This document shows positions 43,880 to 52,000 of a DNA stretch of 64,000 nt, piece by piece. Each line of letters opens with the position of its first letter. Positions within the stretch are counted from its first letter, which is position 1. This stretch comes from Ktedonobacter racemifer DSM 44963 (lineage in GTDB: Bacteria > Chloroflexota > Ktedonobacteria > Ktedonobacterales > Ktedonobacteraceae), in the NCBI RefSeq assembly GCF_000178855.1, contig NZ_ADVG01000004.1, forward strand, positions 806,001 through 870,000, in the 5' to 3' direction. Under the pieces are notes generated by a model, which saw nothing but the letters and a program-made list of their open reading frames with translations, did no database searches and was not told where the DNA came from. Position numbers and translations under genes: made by a program.

Positions 43880-44596
43880 ATGCCAGCTACCCTAAAACGT
43901 ATTCTGCTTGCCGAGGATGAGGAGGCGTTACGAGACTTTGTGAGCCGTAATCTGCGCGCACGTGGCTTTGAAGTCCTGGAAGCCAGCAATGGTCTCGAAG
44001 CCATGGCCCTCTGGCAACAGGAAGCCCCCCACCTGCTTATCCTGGACGTCATGATGCCACGTATGGATGGGCTGGAGGTCTGCCAGCGCGTGCGCCAAAG
44101 CTCTACCGTACCTATCATCATTCTCACCGCGCTGGATTCAGAGCGCGACAAAGTGGCGACGCTCGACCTTGGCGCGGACGACTACCTGACCAAACCCTTT
44201 GGAGTGGAGGAGCTTCTAGCCCGCGTACGTGCTGCCTTGCGCCGCACAAATTGGGAAGAGACAGGATCACTGCCAGCTGTCAGCAACGCCAAACACTTTG
44301 GCGAGCTCGAGGTCGACCTGGCGGGACATGTCGTACGCTTGCGGGGTGAAGAGATTCGCCTCTCGCCAACCGAGTTCGCGCTGCTGAAGCAACTGGTCAC
44401 CAACGCAGGCAAGGTGCTTACGCATCGCATGCTCCTCCAGAGTATCTGGGGGCCAGAATATGGCGATGAGGCCGAATATCTTCGTGTCTATATCAACCGC
44501 TTGCGCCATAAACTGGAGACCGACTCAGCCAACCCGCGCTACCTCCTCACCGAGCCTGGCGTCGGCTATCGCTTCGTCGCCCCAACCAGCAATTGA
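43880..44596 (+). CDS. OmpR/PhoB-family response regulator
   Basis: 238 residues, AAAGGGG before ATG 43880. The receiver domain has the acidic pair EDEE, the phospho-acceptor D56 in LLILDVMMPRMDGLEV, T in IIILTAL and K in DYLTKPF. The C-terminal winged helix is standard (EVDLAGHVVRLRGEEIRLSPTEFALLKQLV, HRMLLQSIWGPEYGDEAEYLRVYINRLRHKLE, GVGYRFVAP). It is the cognate partner of the kinase. Its stop TGA lies at the very edge of an IS605-type element (TTGACATCC), so the transposon abuts the gene without breaking it. Confidence 0.9.
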   Translation: MPATLKRILLAEDEEALRDFVSRNLRARGFEVLEASNGLEAMALWQQEAPHLLILDVMMPRMDGLEVCQRVRQSSTVPIIILTALDSERDKVATLDLGADDYLTKPFGVEELLARVRAALRRTNWEETGSLPAVSNAKHFGELEVDLAGHVVRLRGEEIRLSPTEFALLKQLVTNAGKVLTHRMLLQSIWGPEYGDEAEYLRVYINRLRHKLETDSANPRYLLTEPGVGYRFVAPTSN

Positions 44597-44760
44597 CATC
44601 CTCCCCATGGCTAAAGCCAGGGGATTCCTAGAGTCGCCTCTAGGGTTTCCTGCTTCGCTGAGTCTTGCCTGAACGAGACGAAACCCGTCCTGGTCTTATG
44701 GACTCTCCACAGGCGAGGACCGTGAGCCCCACGGTCACAATATTCTTGGCAGCGTTGATA
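44597..44760 (-). ncRNA. Candidate omega RNA of the IS605-type TnpB
   Basis: The transcript end of tnpB and the right end form two strong stems: CCTAGAG/CTCTAGG with a GCGA loop (44623-44640) and CCCC-TGGCTTTAGCCA-TGGGG (about 44605-44625), then GGAGGATGTC. This is the standard scaffold of IS605 omega RNAs, with the guide expected to begin past the element end at 44597, that is, in the response-regulator gene read antisense. Confidence 0.55.
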
Positions 44761-45782
44761 TCGCGGTCATGATGGATACCACATTCAGGACAATCCCATT
44801 GGCGGATATCAAGCGGTAAGGAGGTGAGAATATGACCACACTCGAAACACCGTTTACTGGAGGGATACCACTTGTCGATCTTGACAAGGTTTCGACCATA
44901 CCAGTCTGCCTTGTATTCGAGCTGAGACACAAACTCACTCCATCCCACATCGCTGATCGCTTTGCTCAGAGTTGGGTGCTTGACCATATTTTTGACCTGC
45001 AAACTCTCCACGCACATCGTTTGGTTTTCACGAATCAGGCGGGTAGAGAGCTTGTGCAGGCGCGTCACGGCGACGATCAGCGATACGAGCATGAATGCAT
45101 GCGACCTTGAGACGCGCCTTGTCTCGATTTTTCGAGCCCTTTTTCTTCTTGGCATGGCGGCGTTGAGCTTTCGCCAGGTTCTTTTCGTCCTTGTGAAAGA
45201 ATCTGGGATTGCCTACCACTTCACCCGTCGAGAGAACCACAAAGGACTTCAAGCCAAGATCAGCACCAATCGCCTTCTCATTGCAAGGCAGATGGGCAAT
45301 TTCCTCTTCCACAAGGAGACTGATGAAGTAGCGATCAGCGCAATCTTTGGTGATAGTGACGCTTGAAGGAATGGCCTCGTTTGGCAGAGGACGCGACCAC
45401 ACGATCTGGAGAGGCTCGCTCATCTTGGCAAGCGTAAGAGAGCCATTGCGCCAGGTGAAAGCATTGGCTGTATACGTGGCGGATTGGGTATTTCGCTTTT
45501 TGTGGAAGGTCGGGTATTTGGCACGACCTTCAAAGAAGTTGAGAAACGCTTTGTCCAGGTGGCGAAGAGCCTGCTGCAAGGGCACACTGGAAACCTCGTT
45601 CAACCAGTGCGTCTCTTCTTGCTTTTTCAAGTCAGTTAACAGGATACTTAACTCTTTGTAATAGAGTCGCTGATGGTCGTTGTAATAGGCATCGGTTTTC
45701 TTGCGCAATGCCCAGTTATAGACGAAGCGACAGCATCCAAAGGTTTGAGCAAGGATCTGCTGTTGTTCTGGCGTGGGATAAA

Positions 45783-47588
45783 CTAAGCGCATGGGTCGCC
45801 CCATCCGCTCGTCTGCAAAACCGAGCATGAAGATTTCTCTTCACTCGGCTCCTCAATCATATGGCCCTTGTTATGGGTACCATGTCTTTGGTCGTGGCAA
45901 TGTCGGTGGAGAGCACACTTGTTACTCAGTTCCTCTCCTCCTCCCTCACTTTTAGGAGTGATGTGGTCTATCTCGATTTGATCTCCTTCGCGGAACTGCA
46001 AATCGCACCATCTACACTTGCCTTGCTGCTTCAGAAGCAGCATCGCCAGTGTTCCTCTCGTTGTTGGGTGGTTTTTCAGTCGTTGGCTCCAATACATGAG
46101 GTTTCCGTCATAGGGGCTGGCAGCACCTTTTACTTTGACATGTCGTTGGATCTTCGTCGCATCATGCCTTCTCAGGTCATAATCTTCGGAGGTTGCAAAG
46201 ATGCTGTATTGGCCTTCGCCTCTCTTCCAGTACCTTTGCCTAATCCAATGTCTGTTTTTGTTTGGGTGCCTACGAATTGCCCACGACCATAGCTGTTGCT
46301 GAAGAATGTAGTCACATCTACTGTACTCAGCCTTGGAGCAGACTGTTCTGTAGTAGTTGGACCATCCCCTGATGATGGCAGAAAGTTCCTTAATCAGTTG
46401 GCCTTGCGGCGCTGATCTCCGTTTGTTGATTTGCTGCTTCATCTGGGCTATGTGTCGTTTGACGGCTTCTTTGCTCGGTTTGATGATCGTTTTGAAGCCA
46501 AGCGGAGTGCCTTGTGAGTTTGTCCCTGTACGGTTCTTTCCTACCGGATATTGCCGGATGGAAAATCCTAGAAACTCGAATCCCACATTTCCTTCATAGG
46601 GTGTGAGCGTGTGGCTTATTCTCGTTTTACTTGGCTTCAGTTCCAGTCCCATGTCCCTTAACCAGTCATTGATTCTTGTTTTCACTTCAAGGATGGTTTC
46701 TAGCGTTGAATGAAAGACCACTAGATCATCGGCGTATCGTACCATTTGGGGTTTATCCCTTGTGGTCCTCTTTACGCCTTTGAGAGCCTCTTCCAGCCCG
46801 TACAACGCTATATTCATGAGTAAAGGAGAGACAACGCCACCCTGCGGGGTTCCGCTGGTTGTAGGTGTGAATTCCCCCTCTGTCATGACTCCCGATTTGA
46901 GCCAGGCCTGGACGGCCTGTCTCAGACGTGGATAGGTCTGAAGTTTTTTCAAGAGTGCTGTCTGGTCAATGTTATCGAAACAGCCCCGGATGTCAGCGTC
47001 AAGGACATATTTTGCCTTTTTTCCGATATCCAGAAAGATTGCTGCGATAGCATCGTGACAGGATCGTCCAGGGCGAAAACCATAGCTGTTCACCTCAAAG
47101 CGAGCTTCCCATTCTGGTTCGAGCGCGGATTTCACAAGACATTGTCGTCCGCGCTCATACATCGTAGGAATCCCTAAAGGCCGTTGTTCGTTTTTTCCAG
47201 GCTTGGGGATAAATACCCTTCGGACTGGTTTTACTTTCTGCGGCCATTGTTTGGGATGAATGAGCGATGCCACCTGTCGCCTCTGTTGAGGTTTCAAGTT
47301 CTTCACTCCATCAACCCCCGCTGTTTTCTTGCCCTGGTTATCCTGTGAGACGCGGCGTACAGCAAGAAGCCTTGCTGCTTCCGATTTCATCAAGAGCTTT
47401 TGAAGTTTTTGGACTGCACGTTGATTGCCACGTTGACTGGCTCGGTAGATTCTCTTTTGGATGCGGTAGACATGCTGCTCAAACTTGCGCCAGGGCAACT
47501 TGTTCCAAGCCTCACTCTCAGGGTCAATTTTCTTCTTGATCCTGGGTGCTTTCCTATTTGCTATCGTACTTGATCTTCTACTTTCCAT
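45783..47588 (-). CDS. ltrA: Group II intron reverse transcriptase/maturase with HNH endonuclease
   Basis: 601 residues. RT blocks are complete: KTAGVDGVKNL, RRVFIPKPGKNEQRPLGIPTMYER, SYGFRPGRSCHDAIAAIF, LDADIRGCFDNIDQ, SGTPQGGVVSPLLMNIAL, and the catalytic MVRYADDLVVFH. Domain X (AIIRGWSNYYRTV) and an HNH nuclease (CRWCDLQFREGDQIEIDHITPKSEGGG, then CALHRHCHDQRHG) follow. The last 25 or so codons (EEPSEEKSSCSVLQ onward) are domain V and VI sequence read as protein, so the functional enzyme probably ends at the HNH. It should promote splicing and retrohoming. Confidence 0.9.
   Translation of the reverse strand: MESRRSSTIANRKAPRIKKKIDPESEAWNKLPWRKFEQHVYRIQKRIYRASQRGNQRAVQKLQKLLMKSEAARLLAVRRVSQDNQGKKTAGVDGVKNLKPQQRRQVASLIHPKQWPQKVKPVRRVFIPKPGKNEQRPLGIPTMYERGRQCLVKSALEPEWEARFEVNSYGFRPGRSCHDAIAAIFLDIGKKAKYVLDADIRGCFDNIDQTALLKKLQTYPRLRQAVQAWLKSGVMTEGEFTPTTSGTPQGGVVSPLLMNIALYGLEEALKGVKRTTRDKPQMVRYADDLVVFHSTLETILEVKTRINDWLRDMGLELKPSKTRISHTLTPYEGNVGFEFLGFSIRQYPVGKNRTGTNSQGTPLGFKTIIKPSKEAVKRHIAQMKQQINKRRSAPQGQLIKELSAIIRGWSNYYRTVCSKAEYSRCDYILQQQLWSWAIRRHPNKNRHWIRQRYWKRGEGQYSIFATSEDYDLRRHDATKIQRHVKVKGAASPYDGNLMYWSQRLKNHPTTRGTLAMLLLKQQGKCRWCDLQFREGDQIEIDHITPKSEGGGEELSNKCALHRHCHDQRHGTHNKGHMIEEPSEEKSSCSVLQTSGWGDPCA
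45818..45851 (-). ncRNA. Group II intron domain V
   Basis: This 34-nt hairpin has every hallmark: it starts GAGCCG with the AGC triad, has a GAAGA/TCTTC upper stem closed by a GAAA tetraloop, a TG bulge, and ends CTCGGTTT. It overlaps the 3' codons of the maturase reading frame. Confidence 0.85.
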
Positions 47589-48152
47589 ACAACTGTGTCC
47601 ACGTCAGCCTATCCTCTCGCTTTCCGAGAGGCATTCGCTTCTTGGACAATCCTTCCGTCGTGCTGCTTGCGGTTGGCACCTGCTCATGGTATCGACCCCC
47701 ATGAGAGCAAACACGCGGTTACTCCGTTCCGTTGCTCTGTTTTGCGCTACCGTAGGTGTGCATTCTCCACCGGAGTCCTGACAGATAGGCAATGGAGCTG
47801 TACCATCTCCATTGTGTACTCGACTCGTTCCCGTTTTGGGCTGGCTTGTTATCCTGCGTAAGCCAGTTTTCCGTAACGATGGTTCAGTCATGCATTCGTT
47901 TTATCTGCCTTGTTAGACAGGCTTCTCACCGTAGTAGCCAGCTAGAAGGTGTCCTCATATCAGGTTTATGAGGCATCCCCCGTTTCATCCCGCTTCACTG
48001 ATTGAGGGCCAGTCGCTACAGTGGGGATGATGCTATCCATTCCTATCGAATGAGAGAGGAATTGCGCCTCTCGTCAGAGAAACAGTTGTCAGTGTCTTTC
48101 AAAAAAAACACCGCTGCTCGTCCCCCATTTATCATGGTTTGGAGCAAAACGG
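47589..48152 (-). other. 5' region of the group II intron (domains I-III)
   Basis: No coding frame. By position this holds the ribozyme domains that precede the maturase gene. Individual domains and exon-binding sites were not resolved by eye. Confidence 0.5.
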
Positions 48153-48381
48153 GTCGCACGATACACACGGTACTTGAAAGCGCGTTTCTGTTTCATACGT
48201 TACATTATAGCAGTTACGGCGTAAAAATGCAACAATTTGCACTGCCCTATCCACCCCAAGAAAGGAGCGCGCCATTCATCCCCATGTTTCAAAACAGGGA
48301 TCTTCTGGCGCGGTTAGATAAATCATATATCCGCCCAGTTGTAGGGCCCATGCTGGCATGGACTCACGCAACACAATGTTC

Positions 48382-49608
48382 TCACCTGTCCAGCGAAGGA
48401 CGATCCAGCCGAAACGGCTGAAGAGCAGAGGGAAGGAACCCATCCATTGCCGCTGTGGCTAAAAGTTGCCCGAAGCGGAGACCGAATGGCATCCCGTGAC
48501 CAGTAAAACCGCCAACGAAGAAGACCTGTGGAAATGTTGGCGCGACATCAACAATCGGATGCATATCCTGCGTACATCCCAGGATTCCTGCCCAGCGCTG
48601 TACCACACGCAGTTGAGGGGCAAGCAATGGGAAGATCCGTGGCAACACCTGCTCAATCGCCTTTTGTACTGGGATTGTTGGCACACTTTCCCAGACCCCA
48701 ACCCCTGCGTTTGGGGCAACAGACCCGCACCCTCCAATCAGAATATTGCCAGAAGGAGTTTGCTGCATGTATTCTCCAGTATTCATGTGGACACTGAGTG
48801 CCATCGAAAAAATGGGATCAAGTGCCTCATAGGCTTGCATCTGCTCCAGAACCGGGACAATGACCTTCGTCAGTTCTGGCAATAAGGTACTCGTCCAGGC
48901 ATTGATTGCAACGATAACCCTTTGTGCAACCAGGCTCCCCTGCGAAGTTCGCAGGCGGACATGTGCTCCATCCTGTTCGATCTTATGAACTTCTGCCTGA
49001 TAGGCTTGGGCGCCATGGCGCAACGCTGCCTGGACCAGGCCCTGCACGAGCCGCGCAGAGTGGAGGAGGCCCTGTTCTGGCAGAAAACGCCCGCCAAGAA
49101 TCTCGGGAGCAAGTAGTGTGTTGATCATCGCTTGCACCTGTGCTCGCCCAAGCCACTCTGCGGAAAATCCTTCTGCCCGTAATAGGTCCACTTCCTGGCG
49201 TTGTTCCTCACTCTGGGCTTCGGTTAGAGCCAACTGGAGCGCACCCGGCTCCCGATAGTCACACGCGATCTCTTCCTCCTGTACCACCTGGCGGAGCAAG
49301 ACGCGGTTCTCATACGTGATGTCCATCACGGCACGGGCGGTTTGCTGTCCAAGGCGAGCAATGGCTTCAGGATAAGACCCGGCGGTACCAGCCCGAACAA
49401 AACCACCATTGCGCCCTGTCGCACCATCCGCAAGTGCTGTGCGTTCGAGCAGGACAGCATGAACGCCCGCTCGTGCTAACCAATAACAGGTCGCGGCGCC
49501 TAAGAGTCCTCCACCAATAATGGCGACATCTGCCACTGGCGGCAGATCAGTGGGGAGAGAGAAACGCGGAGAAGTACGTTGCCAATAGGAGACGGATTCT
49601 AGGACCAT
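48382..49608 (-). CDS. FAD-dependent amine/glycine oxidase (DAO family)
   Basis: 408 residues, cytoplasmic. The FAD site is ADVAIIGGGLLGAATCYWLARAGVHAVLLER near residue 27. The DAO-type body follows (GATGRNGGFVRAGTAGSYPEAIARLGQQ), with a late FAD-binding segment FFVGGFTGHGMPFGLRFGQLLA. Members oxidise glycine, sarcosine or gamma-glutamylputrescine; GATGRNGGFV resembles the PuuB-like group. It lies 28 nt after a WYL regulator on the same strand, so the two probably form an operon. An AAAGGA site precedes the ATG. Confidence 0.85.
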   Translation of the reverse strand: MVLESVSYWQRTSPRFSLPTDLPPVADVAIIGGGLLGAATCYWLARAGVHAVLLERTALADGATGRNGGFVRAGTAGSYPEAIARLGQQTARAVMDITYENRVLLRQVVQEEEIACDYREPGALQLALTEAQSEEQRQEVDLLRAEGFSAEWLGRAQVQAMINTLLAPEILGGRFLPEQGLLHSARLVQGLVQAALRHGAQAYQAEVHKIEQDGAHVRLRTSQGSLVAQRVIVAINAWTSTLLPELTKVIVPVLEQMQAYEALDPIFSMALSVHMNTGEYMQQTPSGNILIGGCGSVAPNAGVGVWESVPTIPVQKAIEQVLPRIFPLLAPQLRVVQRWAGILGCTQDMHPIVDVAPTFPQVFFVGGFTGHGMPFGLRFGQLLATAAMDGFLPSALQPFRLDRPSLDR

Positions 49609-49636
49609 TACCTATATCCTTTCACTCTTTACAATA

Positions 49637-50620
49637 TCAATTGAGATCAACCTGGTTCTGCGCCTCGTTGCTGTAGCAGGCCAGGAGGCCCGCTGCCCAT
49701 TCCATGACGCTCGCTCGGAGTTCTCGCGGTTCCACCACTTCAGCCATGGGACCCAGGCCCAGTAAAGCCGTGCGGGCTGTCTCCATCGTTTCAAAGACCA
49801 GGGAAACCGTTCTCCATCCAGAGGCATCTGGTTCTGAGCGCAAAAGGCGGTCGCTGAGAGCTTCCCCAAAAAGCTGGAGAAGGCGAGGAACCGCATCTCG
49901 CGAAATGCGTAGTGTGACCGGGTAAGATGGCAGGAAACGAGCACACCATTCTGCCCAGTACTGAGCGAGATGAAATCCCTCTGGACGGTTGAACGTCTCC
50001 AGCAGCACTTCAACCTGTTGGATACGAGCAATTCTGAAAGAGCGGATAGTTTCGTGTGTGGCTCCAACAAGGTACCAGATGCCAGCTTTCACGACGAGTC
50101 CCAATGGACTGACCAGGGGTGTCATAATGTTCCCGCTTTCCTGCCGATAGACCAGAGAGAGGCGGCGATTCTGCCAGACAGCATCCTGAACAGCTCGCAA
50201 ATGAGGCACCTGATCAACCGGAAAATTCCATCCTGTTGGGTCTACATGCAAGCGTTCCTGTATCTCCACGGCACGCCTTTTGTCTCGCTCAGAAAGCGTG
50301 CTCAAGACTTTGGCAAGGGCCACCTCTCGTGTCGTATGCAGATCAAGATCGCTCAACGGTCTTTGGCCTTCAGAGAAAAAAAGCGTGCTTAATTCCTCCT
50401 CGTTCAGTCCGGCTATATGGAGACGATAATCTGGCAGGAGGGTATAACCTCCTCTCGGTCCTCCTTCTCCATAGATAGGAACACCAGCAAGACTGAGATC
50501 ATTGATATCGCGGTACAGCGTCCGCTCTGAGACCTGTAGTCGCTCTGCCAATTCCCTGGCTGTGAGGTGTGGGTAACGTTGTAACAGAAAAACAAGAGCA
50601 AGTAAGCGATCAAATTTCAG
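49637..50620 (-). CDS. YafY-type HTH/WYL-domain regulator
   Basis: About 327 residues. Homology begins at KFDRLLALVFLLQRYPHLTARELAERLQVSERTLYRDINDLSLAGVPIYGEGGPRGGYTLL. A CTG codon immediately before KFD (50618-50620) sits 7 nt after AAAGGAG and is the best-placed start; GTG 50645-50647 and an ATG further up are alternatives without a good site. The WYL domain (SPLGLVVKAGIWYLVGATHETIRSFRIARIQQVEVL) and WCX C-terminus follow. WYL regulators sense nucleic acids or small ligands. It probably controls the following DAO gene. Confidence 0.8.
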   Translation of the reverse strand: MKFDRLLALVFLLQRYPHLTARELAERLQVSERTLYRDINDLSLAGVPIYGEGGPRGGYTLLPDYRLHIAGLNEEELSTLFFSEGQRPLSDLDLHTTREVALAKVLSTLSERDKRRAVEIQERLHVDPTGWNFPVDQVPHLRAVQDAVWQNRRLSLVYRQESGNIMTPLVSPLGLVVKAGIWYLVGATHETIRSFRIARIQQVEVLLETFNRPEGFHLAQYWAEWCARFLPSYPVTLRISRDAVPRLLQLFGEALSDRLLRSEPDASGWRTVSLVFETMETARTALLGLGPMAEVVEPRELRASVMEWAAGLLACYSNEAQNQVDLN

Positions 50621-50791
50621 AGCTGTTCTCCTTTGCTGCCAGAACACGAAACCTGCGCTCAGTATAGCAACAATCCCTGACAAAAAGTGTCAAGGGCCGA
50701 TCACCTTCGATAGCTGTCAAGTACAATTTGGCCGGTTTGTCTTCTTCATTCAAGAACCGTACATCCAGTGGAGTATGATCCAAAAAAATTT

Positions 50792-50831
50792 ACGAGCAGG
50801 GAGCCAGCCGCGTGGCTGGCTCCCTGCTCGT
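50792..50831 (-). terminator. Strong terminator of the NitT/TauT-type operon
   Basis: 18-bp perfect arms (50792-50809 and 50814-50831), then a T7 run on the minus strand. It lies 39 nt beyond the binding-protein stop. Confidence 0.85.
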
Positions 50832-50869
50832 TGGGGATAAGGTTTACGGATTATTGGGAGAAATGACGT

Positions 50870-51910
50870 TTAGCTGTTGGCTTTGTCGGTGAACTCGTTG
50901 GTGTAGGTCTTGCTCAGATCAATCGTCTTGCTTTTAACGGCAGGCTTGGTCTGATTCTCTACGTTGAGCACTGCTTCGGGACCTCCCTGGGGCATCTTGC
51001 CGTCAGGACTGTAAATCGCGTACTGATTCTTCAGTGCCGTGATGTAAAGAGCTTTGTCGCCAGCATAGTAGTCAGCGGGCATCTGCGCAGTGATCTCCTC
51101 CGCACTATGCGTGTGAATCCACTTCATGGTCTTCACGTACGCGTTGACCAGCTTCTGGACAGTGTCCTTGTGGCTGTTGACATACTCTGTCTTCATGAAG
51201 ACGCAAATGAAGGGATAAGGACCACCCAGGGCAGCAGAGGTCGACTCAGGTGTGCGCAAGTCCACCAGGACGTTACCAATGCCCTTGGTGGTCAGACGCG
51301 AGATGGTCGGCTCGGTAGTCATACCAGCATCGATACGCCCTTGCTGCATCGCCGCGATAAAGGTATCGCCTGCACCCACGGGGACGAAGTGCACCTGGTC
51401 CTGCGAGATACCAGCCTTGGCCAGCAGCGCAATTGTCAGGTTCTGCGTACCTGAGCCCAGCTCAGTCACACCCAGGTTCTTGCCTTTGAGATCGGCGATG
51501 GTCTTGATCTGACCCGCTTCTTTAGCGGAGACAACCTCGGCCTCGCCAGGAGCAACGTCGAGCTGTACTACGCTCTCCATGCCCTTGCCAGCGGCCTGTA
51601 GATCAATGGTGTGATCATACGAGCCCGAACCGGCGTCTACCTGGCCCGCGAGCACCTGGTTCTCGGAAGACTGGCCAGACGCCTCGTCGATCAGGGTCAC
51701 ATCCAGGCCGGCTTGATCAAAATACCCCAGGCGCTTGGCAAGCATGTTTGGCAAATAAATCTGCTTACTCAGGCCACCAACCATGATTGAGAGATGCGTC
51801 TTGCCGCCGCTGCTGGCACTGCCGCTATCGCCGCCGCAGGCGCTGAGAACGAGAGCCAGGGTCATGCCCAGCATTAAGCTGGCCCAGACGCTACGCTTCC
51901 ATGTTTTCAT
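50870..51910 (-). CDS. NMT1/SsuA-type ABC substrate-binding lipoprotein
   Basis: 346 residues. Lipoprotein signal with lipobox LSAC (Cys25), then a Ser/Gly linker. The NMT1/THI5-like fold shows IMVGGLSKQIYLPNMLAKRLGYFDQAGLDVTLID, IKTIADLKGKNLGVTELGSGTQN, and IAAMQQGRIDAGMTTEPTISRL. Family members bind nitrate, sulfonates, taurine or pyrimidine precursors. No sulfur or thiamine gene adjoins, so the ligand is open. It is the last gene of a three-gene operon with the permease and ATPase. Confidence 0.9.
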   Translation of the reverse strand: MKTWKRSVWASLMLGMTLALVLSACGGDSGSASSGGKTHLSIMVGGLSKQIYLPNMLAKRLGYFDQAGLDVTLIDEASGQSSENQVLAGQVDAGSGSYDHTIDLQAAGKGMESVVQLDVAPGEAEVVSAKEAGQIKTIADLKGKNLGVTELGSGTQNLTIALLAKAGISQDQVHFVPVGAGDTFIAAMQQGRIDAGMTTEPTISRLTTKGIGNVLVDLRTPESTSAALGGPYPFICVFMKTEYVNSHKDTVQKLVNAYVKTMKWIHTHSAEEITAQMPADYYAGDKALYITALKNQYAIYSPDGKMPQGGPEAVLNVENQTKPAVKSKTIDLSKTYTNEFTDKANS

Positions 51911-52000
51911 AGGGTTTCTCCTCTTTCATCTTTGATAAATATACGTGCAAAGATAGCGCTCCTTTGCGCATCTTAACGTATGCACTTCATACATCACGGT

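Larger units (their letters stand above)
45777..48159 (-). mobile_element. Group II intron inserted in tnpB
   Basis: On the minus strand the intron begins GTGCGACCC at 48159 (consensus GUGYG) and ends near 45777-45778 after a domain VI-like stem and GTTTAT. A bulged A sits 7 nt from the end. The length is about 2.38 kb. It encodes an RT/maturase with HNH and carries a canonical domain V at 45851-45818. Both exon junctions show TATC, so the splice point has a one-base ambiguity. About 570 nt between 47589 and 48159 should be domains I-III. Confidence 0.8.
44640..48196 (-). pseudogene. tnpB: IS605-type tnpB, intron-split and frameshifted
   Basis: The first exon starts at the ATG at 48194-48196 and reads MKQKRAFKYRVY before the intron. 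The second exon resumes at about 45777 with PTPEQQQILAQTFGCCRFVYNWAL, so joining gives the family's YRVYPTPEQ start. RuvC residues are D in IGADLGLKSF, E in TMCVESLQVKNM and D in HDRDINAAKNI. Zinc fingers CFECG and CPECG are present. A frameshift near 45060 (after ARIADRRRD) breaks the frame into two pieces, 45777-45028 and 45155-44640, so it is probably inactive even after splicing. The -10 box lies 8 nt before the ATG, suggesting a leaderless mRNA. Confidence 0.75.
44597..48290 (-). mobile_element. IS605-type tnpB-only element carrying a group II intron
   Basis: The minus-strand right end is recognisable: CCTAGAGGCGACTCTAGG and CCCCTGGCTTTAGCCATGGG hairpins followed by GGATGTC, the usual 3' end of IS200/IS605 elements. 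tnpB is its only gene and is split by a group II intron. The left end lies beyond the tnpB promoter (TTGCAT at 48227-48232, TATAAT at 48204-48209), at an uncertain point near 48.3 kb. No tnpA is present, so movement would need a transposase in trans. Confidence 0.7.

Noticed and set aside
45783..45828. TnpB start at MLGFADERMGRPMRL
   Set aside because: These codons are domain V/VI intron sequence and overlap the maturase end. The true TnpB start is on the first exon at 48196.
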